The translations under genes were made by a program, and so were the position numbers. The notes beneath the pieces were generated by a model. It was not told the origin of the DNA, ran no database searches, and was given only the letters and a program-made list of their open reading frames with translations. This document shows positions 23,183 to 33,300 of a stretch of 64,000 nucleotides of DNA, piece by piece. Each line of letters opens with the position of its first letter. Position 1 is the stretch's first letter. The stretch is from Apiotrichum sp. Y4204 (lineage: Eukaryota; Basidiomycota; Tremellomycetes; Trichosporonales; Trichosporonaceae): contig JAMYHL010000011.1 of the NCBI GenBank assembly GCA_025531455.1, positions 682,001 through 746,000 of the forward strand. Direction: 5' to 3'.

Positions 23183-25627
23183 TCAGAACCTGGGCACCGT
23201 ATTGGGGACCATGAACGATCGTCGGGCGTCTCTCGCCGAGGCAGGGGAGATAGAAGTAGGGCTCGGCATGCTGGGGACTGTAGGGTTCTGGATTGACAAG
23301 CGGCTGTTGTCCAGAAATGGATCGGAGTCAAAGTGAGGCCCGTGGGGACGCGACCGATGAGCCAGAGGAGACTCGTCAATGTCTCGTGAGTCTCGGAATG
23401 GCGGCATCATCGCTTGCGGATCGGGGTGCGACGGTAATGGTCTGGCATGGGTGTACGGCGAGAAATTGTGCGGAATATCATCGCTTGACCAGTGGGGTGT
23501 TGAAGCCAAGGGGCCACGAGAACCAACTGTCGCCAGAGCAGATGATGAACCGCCTTCAGTATATTGGTCGTATTGGGCGTGCCGCGACATTTGAGGGGGA
23601 CTGTAGTGGAACGCCGGATCGTGACGGGGACCCGTGTTCAGGATTGGGGTCGAGGGTCCATAATGGGTATCTGGGTGTGCGGTACGCGGTCGTTTGAAAG
23701 GCAGCGGTGAGCGATGCGACCCCACAGACGCTGGTCGTGTTGTGGTCGGTCGTTGATGAGGATAACCACCGGCGAAACGGGAAGGGCTGGGTTTATGAAG
23801 CGAGGACATGAGAGGTTCATGAGATGGATGGCCTGCAGCAGGGACCATTCGAGGCTGCGGGAATTTGTCGGTAGATTGCACGTAGTGCCGCTGATACCGA
23901 GGGCTAGGCAATACGAGAGTCGAAGGGCTTGACACCTCGGTCCTGGTGCCACTCCATGGGTACGCCGTCGTTCCCTCCGAAGGGTACTGATATCCACCTC
24001 GAGACACTTTAGACGTTAATTGTAGTTGTCAACTAGCACTTACATGGTAAGGGCCCGTTGCGATAGTGTCCATTGTACGAGACCGAACGGTCGTCGTTGA
24101 CCATATCGTAGGTGTCCATGTCGTCGTCCCCGAGATGTCCCTCATCCTCGTCATCTTGATCATAGCCAGGGTCGACATTGTATTCGTCTTCGTATTCGTA
24201 CTCATGATGGCGGGATACCTGCCCCGACATATAATGACTTGAGATGCGGGGATGGGTACGACGCGGTGTGGACGCAGCAGATGATGGCTCGGACTCGTCG
24301 AAAGCTTCGAAGCCGTCGTACTGTTGTGCTTGTGAGCCTCTGATTGATTAGCCAATCCCCAATCAAGGACACTCACAAGACATCGCTGTGCCGCCAAGGG
24401 GTCAACTCCTGGTCTGACAAGTCAGTGCTGTTGGAACGCGTCGGCTTACCGCATTTTCCAACGTTTTCCAGACGCAGAACTGAAATGTACCCAAGCCCGA
24501 GGTCCAGAGGCGGAGGTTCGGCCCCTCCAGCAATGGCCCGCGAGGACGGTGTGAGCATCCCAAAGGGGTCGGTGTCTGCGGTATAAATACATTGACTCTT
24601 GACACACTCACCAAACTCGGTCAGCTGCCTCACAGACAGTCCATCCAGACCGTTGTCGTCCACTGTCATTCGAATGAAAGAGGTTGGTGTCACGCTGGCT
24701 CCCCTGTCAATGTGGAGGCCAGGGCCGCACCCAGTGTTAAACGGGGACATCTCCTCGAGCACCATTTCATGTGCTGTGCTGTGGTTGAGAGGGAACTGCG
24801 GAGGACTGAGTGTCCTTTTGCGGTCCTTCGCCTGCACATCAAAACCTGTCGAGCAGATATGCACTTACAAACTCTTCCTCGAGGTTCTCCCAGCGCTCCC
24901 AGATCCTCGTTTGGGCCGTCTGCTTCGACACACAAGCGTTCAAGGCCACTTTGACCTGTCGATTCTGCTCTTCGCCAAGTAGGCGATGAAGATTTCTGTC
25001 ACATTAGCCAGACTCGAGACAAGGCCTGCTTGAAAGCGAGCACATACAAGGCCTCCATGCGTTTGACTTTTGGGACCTCGAAGCTGTCCACAGCTACAAA
25101 GCCGGCACAGAAGTGGCGGGACGAGGGGAGGAAGATGGCGCCGAGAGTGTCGGGCGACGACGCATTGGCAGCAATCTCAGCTGCTTCGCGGATACCTTGA
25201 ATCGTGAGGTTGAGCTCCAAAGAGTTGCGATAGATCGAGAACGGGTCCACTATAGGTCAAAACACCGCCAATTGCTCGACTTGCCTTCCTTTGCTATAAA
25301 ACGGTCAGCCACGGTACGCGAGGCGAACCGCTTCGTCGCCTGGTAGCTGGAGCGGAGCATATCCTTCCCGCGGGATAGATCGGGGGTCTCCTTGATCTCG
25401 TAGGCTTTGAGGTTCTTGGCAGCATCGCGAAGAGCGAACAGCGGATCGTCGTCAATAGGGCCAAACGTGGGCGGAAAGTCGGTGGCCTCGGCCGGCCGAA
25501 GGAATTCCTCCAAAATGTCACACGATAGGTCGTCAAGCTGAATCTGGACGTATTCCTCCCGCGTCAACGGCGCCAGTGCGCGCGTGTAGACTCTTCTGTG
25601 CACCTCGGAGGGGGTTGCTGGCTCCAT
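23183..25627 (-). CDS. unrecognised eight-exon protein, acidic middle, Ser/Pro-rich C-terminus
   Basis: Exons: 25627-25285, 25249-25048, 24995-24869, 24831-24612, 24575-24450, 24408-24377, 24320-24044 and about 24006-23183. Phases close to give 716 aa. I do not recognise a family. The N-terminal 300 residues look globular and helical (LTREEYVQIQLDDLS, LELNLTIQGIREAAE, NRQVKVALNACVSKQTAQ). Around residues 475-530 comes a Tyr/Asp/Glu-rich acidic stretch (HHEYEYEDEYNVDPGYDQDD). The C-terminal 270 residues are Pro/Ser/His-rich and probably disordered, with short basic patches. There is no signal peptide or membrane span. Intron 1 is only 35 nt and appears to be GC-AG (GAAG/GCAAGT...TATAG); without it the frame stops. 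The last acceptor is ambiguous between two AGs. The acidic-plus-disordered layout would suit a nuclear regulator, but that is only a guess. Confidence 0.7.
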
Positions 25628-25848
25628 TGATGGGGAGGACAGGACGGATGAGTTCGTGTGGGTGTAAAACAGTCGTGATGAGTGGGAGTGAGTGAGAAAG
25701 AAAGAAAGAAGAGGAATAATCTCGACGACATTTCCTGGTCAGAGGGAAGACAAGAGTTGGTAGTCGGGTGGCAATGATGATTTTTGTTGATTTACTGTTT
25801 ACAATGCGAATGGTACAGTCACCTTCCTCGCCTTCCACTCTGTGCTGA

Positions 25849-26674
25849 TCACTGCGATCCACCACCTCCAATCCCAATGTCATGCAGCAAATGCTCTCTC
25901 CCCCGTTTCCGCATCCACTCGACAGCTTCCCCAATCTTCTCCAGCTCGACCCAGTCGCCGCGGCCCTTGCCACCTCGCGCGCCATTCTCCTTACCCTTCC
26001 CTTCCAGCTCGCCCTCAGCCTCTGCACCCGGCACAGGCTCAATCCCCACGCGAACCCGCAATGCCAGCCAGTTCCAGCTCTTGACTTCCCGCACCCACTC
26101 GGCGAGGTCCGCCGCATCGCCCATCGCATAGTAGATGCCCGGATGGCCGACCTTGCTGAAACCCGTGAGGGAGAGCTGGGAGGCGAGGGCGAGGAAGTTC
26201 TTGCGCTTCGTGGGTGAGAGCAGGTGGTGGGAGGTCAGGAGCGCATGATGCGGTATGCTAGGTTCATGGGTGGGTTCGGAAGGAGCGGATTGCGCCGTGG
26301 CAGGCGCCGTTGTTGTTGGCGCGAGGAGAGGGAGGAGGTGCGTGGTAAGAAGCTGGTACAATGGGTATCTGCGCGTTAGGGGAGGCACTTTCGCGAATCG
26401 CTTACTCCTCAGCATTGTCCCAGTCATTCATATATTCAGATATCATGTCGGCCGTAGTAATCGCCTCCTCCCGCCCGATGTCGTTGCCTTTGAGCGAGAG
26501 GGTCACCGCGCTGCGATCGGGATACGCCTCTTTGACCTCGATGTTCAGCGACCGCAGGCTTGCGCTGTTGGCAATGACTATTTCTCTTGGCCATGATGAG
26601 GATGACTCGGAGAGCGTCTCCTCAGGAAGCAGCGAGGACGCGATGAGCTCGAGCTCGGTGTCGAGGTCGGCCAT
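25849..26674 (-). CDS. RWD-domain protein with DUF1115 (RWDD2-like)
   Basis: Two exons, 26674-26406 and 26368-25849, with a 37-nt intron, give 262 aa. The N-terminus (MADLDTELELIASSLLPEE...) fits an RWD fold: an E-L-I-x-S-L-L-P-x-E start, then strands ending at a YPLYQLL block. The C-terminal half matches the DUF1115/Prp3 C-terminal type: a HHLLSPTKRKNFLALA segment, LSLTGFSKVGHPGIYY, then SWNWLALRVRV. Family knowledge: RWDD2 proteins pair these two domains, and their role is poorly defined. The C-terminus is Gly/Lys/Glu-rich. The gene diverges from UTP21 across 262 bp and has a TATAAAAG box about 70 bp before its ATG. Confidence 0.85.
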
Positions 26675-26936
26675 CGAAGGCAGCTGGTGGCAAGGCAAAG
26701 CTCGAAGTGGACAGCTCTGGTGGAGGCCCCAACACCCGGGGCCTTTTATACAACCAGTCAGCGGAGATTCAACCTCTGTCCGATTTAACATGACGCAAAA
26801 TTACTCCCGGCCCGTCCCAGCCAGATAATTTGGAGAACCTCAAGAACGCGAGGAGCGCATCTACGACCGCGACTGCAGCAGGTCCATTTCGTTCCCAACT
26901 TTGCTCTCGAGATTGGAACACACACTACAATCCGCC
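26675..26936. promoter_or_regulatory. divergent promoter, RWDD2-like gene and UTP21
   Basis: Only 262 bp separate the two start codons. A TATAAAAG box for the minus-strand gene is at 26750-26743 (CTTTTATA on +). I see no clear TATA on the UTP21 side. Confidence 0.6.
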
Positions 26937-29902
26937 ATGGCCCCTCGACCACAAAAGCGCACAAAGAGCGCAGCACGCGAAGAGGCCGTTGCCGCGCCGG
27001 CGGCCCCGGCGCCGCTCCCCCAGAGCCGCCTGTTCGCCCCGTTCCGCGCTCTCGGGTACGTCTCGGACGACGTCCCGTTCTCCATGTTCGTGCACACGCC
27101 CAAGGGAGCGCTCGCCAAGCCCACAGTCCACATTGTGTCGAGCGTCGGGCGGTCATGGCTCATGTGGGATGCTGAGCGCATGACGCTCCTCTTTGCTGGT
27201 AAGTTGATTGGCGACTTTGGCGTCGGTTGCTAACGACCCAGGACCTGACGCGGGCGCGACGATCACAAGTCTGGCGCAGACTGGAACGGAGGTGTTTGCG
27301 GCTGCTGGTCCTCGCGTGATCAAGTATGTCCGTGGAAAGGAGACTCTCATCTACGAGTCGCCCGACGGCTCGGCGCTCGGCAAGCTCCTCATCTTCGGCG
27401 AACAGATCATCTCCCTCAAGCACGACGGTACCGGCATGTTCATCTGGAACATGGCCTCCGGCGAGCTCGACAACGAGATTACGTTCCACGGGTCATTCAC
27501 TGCCACCTGTCTCATGCACCCCGCGACGTACCTCAATAAGGTCCTTGTCGGAAGCCGGGAAGGCGAGCTGCAGCTCTGGAACATCCGTACTGGGTAGGTT
27601 GTGCGAGACAGATAGACACTAATCCCAGCTCCCTTATCTACACGTTCCCGAGCCCTACCCCCGCGTCTCCTTCTCCGGTCACTATCCTTGTCCAGTCCCC
27701 TGCGCTTGACGTGGTCGGTATCGGATACCTTGACGGCACGATCCGCGTTCTCGACATTTCGTCGGACGAGTGCGTCATGCAGATGAGGATGGATGAGGGC
27801 TCCATCACGGGGCTCTCGTTCCGCATGGATGGCCCTGCGGTGCTTGCGTCGTCGTCATCCGCAGGTGCTATTGCCATGTGGGATCTCAGCAAGGGTGGAA
27901 CTGTGATCCACATTACACGGACAGCCCACGAGCAGGGAGTCACTGGCCTCGAGTGGGTGCAGGGCCAGCCCCTCCTGATCTCCTCCAGTGCGGACAACAG
28001 CGTGAAGGTGAGTAAAGGGTTGTAAAGCAGAGTAAAGTTAACCCTCAGCAATGGCTCTTTGACTCGCCGACGTCTGCCCCCCGGCTGCTCAAGTTCAGGA
28101 CAGGCCACCACGCCCCGCCGACTCTGGTTCGCTACTACGGCGAGGACGGCAAGCAGATTCTGACTACGGGTCGCGACCGTGCGCTGCGGTACACGAGTGT
28201 CGTGCGCGACTCGCGCAGCCACGAGCTGTCGCAAGGTTCATTGATGAAGAAGGCGATCGGTCTGGGGATTACGGTGGACAATCTCAAGAACCAGCCGATT
28301 ATGGCGCTCTCGTCGTCGTCCACGCGCGCAAAGGACTGGGACGACGTGCTGACTGCCCACGCGGAGGACTCGTCTGCGCGCACATGGCGCGTGCAGGGGA
28401 AGCGGATGGGCGACTGGGCATTTGACATGGAGGACGGGGGTGCGGTGCAGGCGGTGTGCGTTACGCATTGTGGCAACTTTGGTCTTGCGGGCTCGTCGAC
28501 GGGCGAGATTGGCATGTGGAACATGCAGTCGGGCAAGGAGCGCAAGCGATTCGCACTCAGCGGGCCGGCACTGGGGAACAGCAAGCCCAAGATTATCGCC
28601 AACAGCAAGCCGAAGAAGGCCAAGACCAAGAGCGTAAAGAAGAGCATCCAGGCCGTGACTGGTCTCGCGACGGATGCGCTCAACTCGACGGTCATTGCGA
28701 GCACTCTCGAGGGCAAGCTTTACGTGAGTGGTGACCCTGAGCGCGACTGACAGTAGTTCTTCGACTTCCACACCACAGAGCGGGTGCACGAGCTCGAGCT
28801 CGACAGCTCCATCACCGCCATTGATCTGCAGCGCGACAGCGGCCTGCTCGCTGCCATCTGTGACGATCTTGTCGTGCGTATCGTTGACATTGAGACGCGG
28901 CGAGTCGTGCGTGAGCTGCGCGGGTTCCGGGGCCGGATCCTCGACACGGCCTTCTCCCCCGACTCGCGCTGGCTTATCGCGACCTCGCTCGACGCGACGA
29001 TCAGGACATACGACATCCCGACCGGGCGGCTGGTCGACGCGTTCCGCACCCCGTCCACCGCGACGAGCCTCACCTTCTCCCCGACAGGCGACTTTCTCGC
29101 CACGTCGCACGTCGACTCTCTCGGCGTGCACCTGTGGGCGAACAAGGCGCAGTTTTCCGAAGTCGCACTCCGCCACATCCCAGAGGACGACGACGTGCCG
29201 GAAATCGCCCTCCCGACAGTCCAGGGCGTCGACGACGAGACCCTCGAGGGCCTCGAGGCCGTCGGCGCACCAGAGTACACGGACATCTACACGACGCCCG
29301 ACCAGCTCAGCGAGGGCCTCCTCACCCTCTCCCTCCTCCCGCGATCACGGTGGCAGACTCTCCTGAACCTCGAGACGATCAAGGCGCGCAACAAGCCAAA
29401 GGAGCCGCCCAAGGCGCCCGAAGCGGCCCCCTTCTTCCTCCCGACCGTCGCGGGCGTCGAGCCGCGTTTCGACGTCGCAGCCGCCGCGCGCACCGACGAC
29501 CCGATGAGCGCGCGCCTCGCACCGAGCGCAACCTTCCTCGAGAGCGACTTTACCCGCCGCCTTGCCCGTGAAGACGAGGACGGAGACTATGCCGCCTTTT
29601 TCGAGTACATGAAGGCACTGTCGCCGTCGGCGGCCGACCTCGAGATCCGCTCGCTCGTGAGCCTCGACCACCTCGGCGCATTCCTCGCGGCCCTCACTGG
29701 CCGCCTGCGCAGCCATCGCGACTTTGAGGCCGTGCAGGCCTTCATGGCCGTGTTCCTCTCCATCCACGCCGACGTCCTCATTGCCAATGCCGAGCTTCGC
29801 GAGGCACTGCAGCGCCTCGAGAAGGAGCAGCGGCGCGAGAGCGCGCGCCTCACAGAGCTCATTTCGTATTCCCTTGGCACGCTGTCGTTCCTCCGCAGCT
29901 GA
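26937..29902 (+). CDS. UTP21: U3 snoRNP protein Utp21 (WDR36 family)
   Basis: Five exons: 26937-27198, 27242-27593, 27629-28007, 28049-28723 and 28757-29902. They give 937 aa, the expected length. Family knowledge: Utp21 is part of the UTP-B module of the small-subunit processome and is needed for 18S rRNA processing in the nucleolus. Visible support: the N-terminal family block SRLFAPFRALGYVSDDVPF, then about fourteen WD-type blades (for example FIWNMASGE, AIAMWDLSKGG, GEIGMWNMQSGKERKRF, TIRTYDIPTGR), and the Utp21 C-terminal domain starting LSLLPRSRWQTLLNLETIK. Residues 560-590 form a Lys-rich linker. Introns are 43, 35, 41 and 33 nt; the last is among the shortest in the window, and all have plausible branch sites. 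Confidence 0.95.
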
Positions 29903-30311
29903 TGTGTAGATTTTAGAGTGGTTATGTTATTGTTTCAGGGATCGAGCCGAGTCTGCATGTGTGCGATTCATTGCGGCACCATCGAGAACGAACATTTTGT
30001 CTCTACCTGCCCAACGGCTGCGCCAGCGCTACACCAGCCTACGCCAGCACCGCGCCAGCACGATTCATAAATAAATAATTGCATATCGCAGGGTGTACCT
30101 ATTTAATCACAACGTCTAGAAAAATTATACCAGTGGATACCAGTGAGGAGCACGGGTATGGCGGGAAGCGTCTAGGGCGAACCGTGACCAACCGTGTAGT
30201 GTCGTTAACAGAGAATGGGAGGGGAGAGGGGAGAGAGATGGAGAGGGGGATGGGTATCTCGTTCCAGTATAGTGTCCATGAAGGGTATTACAATACATAC
30301 GCTGCGTAGTG
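29903..30311. other. tail-to-tail intergenic, UTP21 / RAX2
   Basis: A 409-bp convergent 3' region. GCCAGC-like words recur at about 30010-30060 (CGCCAGCGCTACACCAGCC type), then AT-richer DNA with AATAAATAAT near 30068 that may serve 3' processing of either gene. Confidence 0.4.
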
Positions 30312-33300
30312 TCAGTTTCTGCCTCTGGGGTTTACTTCATCACACTCACTGCTCGGCACCACGCCCTCGCGGCCCGTCTCGGGGTCGCGGCAGTACCACC
30401 ACTCGTCGCTCTGCTCGTCGTCGAGGACAATGACGCGCTGTCCGGCGCGCATGGGTAATTCTCCGGGCTGGAGATCCGGCCCGAAAAAGTCGTACCGCAT
30501 CATCGTCTCGCGGCCCTCGTCAGACGAGTTGTCTTCGAATGGCCCGGCACCGGTGGCGACGAACTCGTCGTCGGCATCGTGGTACTGCGACTCGGTCGAG
30601 TTGCGGCCCATGTAGCCCGCAGCTCCGAGGCCTGCGGCTCCGATGCCCGCGACGCCGGCAGCCTCGCCCGCGCCGTGATGGTGCTCGGGGGCGGGTTGCA
30701 TGAGGGACCGTTCGAGCGCGGTTTGCACAGAGTCGTGGATCAGCTGGTGGGTCGATGACACTTCGCTGCCCTTGTCGTCGTAGTGTTGCAGAGGACGTTG
30801 CTTGCGTTCGCGTCGGCGGAGACAGAAGGCGCCGAGAAGAATTAGAAGAATGAGTATCAGAATGAGGCCCGTGGCGATCGCAATGGCGACTAGCACGACG
30901 AGGCCGCGTGCGAGGTACTTCCTGATGTCGAAGGAAAAGTGGCGGTCAGACCAGAAGAGTGACGAGATGCTGCCTATCTTGCCCTTCGAGGTCGAACCGA
31001 CAAGATAAGGGTGCCACTTGTTGCCGTCGTACAGGGCCGACGAAACGTTGCCAGATCCGAGGTTAATGTCGCCGCTGGCCATGAGCATGCGGTTGTTCTC
31101 AATCACACCGTTGGCGTCGTGGGGCGTCTTGAGAGGAACAAAGGCGAGCTGCTGGATGACCGTGCCGCGCGAGAGAGCGTCAGAGTGCTGGGCAGTCCAG
31201 GACTGGCCGTCCCAGCGCTGGAGGTACGGCTGCGAGTTCGAGGCGTCGACACCAGCGGCGAAGATGTTCGACATGTTCTTGTCGTTGATGGCGAGAGACA
31301 GGACAGGACCGGGCAGGCCGTCCATCCCACTCCAGCTGTTCGAGCCAAAGTGATATTGAGCGGCGTACACGTTCTTGCCACCGAGGACGAACGAGCCGCC
31401 AGCAACAAGGGTGTCGAGCTGAGGGCCTCCAAAGTCGATGGCACGGACCTCGCCCCCGGAAATGGTGGCATTCTGGCCAGGCTGTGACCACTGCTTCCTC
31501 CCGTTGTTCCAAACACAAACGGCAGCACAGGCAAAGTTTCCATCGTTGGTTGAGGCAAAGTTACCCGCAGCAACGAGGACGTCGCTGTCTCCTTGGCGTC
31601 CGATAGCGTGGACAACCACATCGCCGCTCTTGCCAGCGAGGGAGTAGCCGCCAGCCCACTTGCCGCCACGGAGGTCGTATGCGAGAATGCCAGTTCCAAC
31701 ATTTGGGACATTGAGGTTGGCGCCGCCGACGAAGAGCGTGTCCTCAAGAACGTAGAGGGCACGGACAACACCATTGACAGGAGGGGTTGGTCCAGTCATA
31801 GGGGTCTTCTCATGCTGGAACGCAAGACCAGCAATGTTGTTGCCGCTGGTGAAGTTTCCTCCTATGATGGTAACCTTGGGCTTGCCCTCAGCAGACGAAT
31901 TAGTCCAGTAGGTGCCTGCAAGAGTCGCGGGGGCCTCGTCCGTAGTCGGAGGCACCGGGGCAGGGTCGGCGCGGGCGACATGGAACGCGCGACGGAGGTT
32001 GCCGAGCCAGCCGAGGGGGAGGGCGCGGCGCGAAGGAGTGGATGTAGTAGAGGCTGAGCCCTTGTTGGAGAAGCTGGTTCCCTGTATGGTCTCGATGGCC
32101 GCCTTGCCGTCCTTCATGACGAGCGAGGCGACGCCGGGGACCGCGTTGCGCGATGAGCCGAGGAAGCGGCCGGCGAGATAGGTGGCGTCGTCCTTGCCGG
32201 CGGCAGCTGCCGCACCCGTTCCGAAAAGGACTCCTGAAGGTGACCACTCGCCCTTGGCTGTGTCGAATATGGCGTAGCCGCCAGTCGGGGTAGAGACACC
32301 GTCGGCGGATACAACACTCGTGAACCTTCCGGTAACCAGGAGCTTTTCACCGACAGTAGTGAGCGAATCGACAGGGCCATCAACACCACCCGCCACACCG
32401 GACCACGATTTGGAGCTCGGGTCCCACTTGGCTAGGTAGTTGACTTGCACGCTGTCCTTGACAGTCTTGGTGAACTCTCCGCCAAAGTAGATGTTGTTGC
32501 CGGCCGCGGCGGCGGCGTTGACAACCCCATCCAGTCCGCCGCTGGCCAGCGAGTCGGCGCCGATAGTGTGGCTTGTGGATACCACATTCGAGTACGAGTT
32601 TGCGAGAACAAACTTTCCACCAACGTAGACAGTATCGTTGGCGGCAGCAATCGAGACAATCTTAAAGTCCTTGGCAGAGGAAGCGTTGCGAGCAATGTCA
32701 AAGCTGAAGCCAAGCTCGGAAATGACGGTTTCGGTAGTGTTGGCGAGCGCGTCGGTAGCAGCATTGACATTGGCGACAGTCCGCGCCCACTCGTATACAC
32801 CGAAAGCGGAGCGTATGTAGGACGAGGGAAGAGAGGGAACGGTGGACGAAGTGGATGACGGAGAGGTGGACGAAGGGTTCGCTGAGGATGGGTTGGTCGT
32901 TGATGTGGATGTACCCGTCACGCCTCCTGAAGGGGACCCGGCGGTGCTCGAGCCAGGAGCAGCAGACCCCGTTTGCGAGGGACCCGAAGATCCTGGCAGT
33001 GTCCCCTGGCTCGAGCCGCCCGGGGTATTGGTCTCGGTTCCCCCATTCGTCATTGAGGGCCCAATGGTGTTGGTACCGGATGGTGTTCCGGGAGGATTCC
33101 AAGGCGATTGGGAACCATCAGACAGACCAGTGAGAGTCATCTGGACACCGCTCGCGACGACGACGTAGTTGTCCGTGCCAACGGGCAGGGGATTGGGGGG
33201 AAGCGAGACATTGATTGTCGGGTTGAACTGCGGTGACGACGCGTCGACAAGGCCAGAGTAGAGCAGGACTGTAGTGTCGACCTGGACGCGCTGATCAACT

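Noticed and set aside
28238..29176. 312-codon open frame antisense to UTP21
   Set aside because: Mirror of UTP21 WD-repeat coding; Arg/Val-rich shadow.
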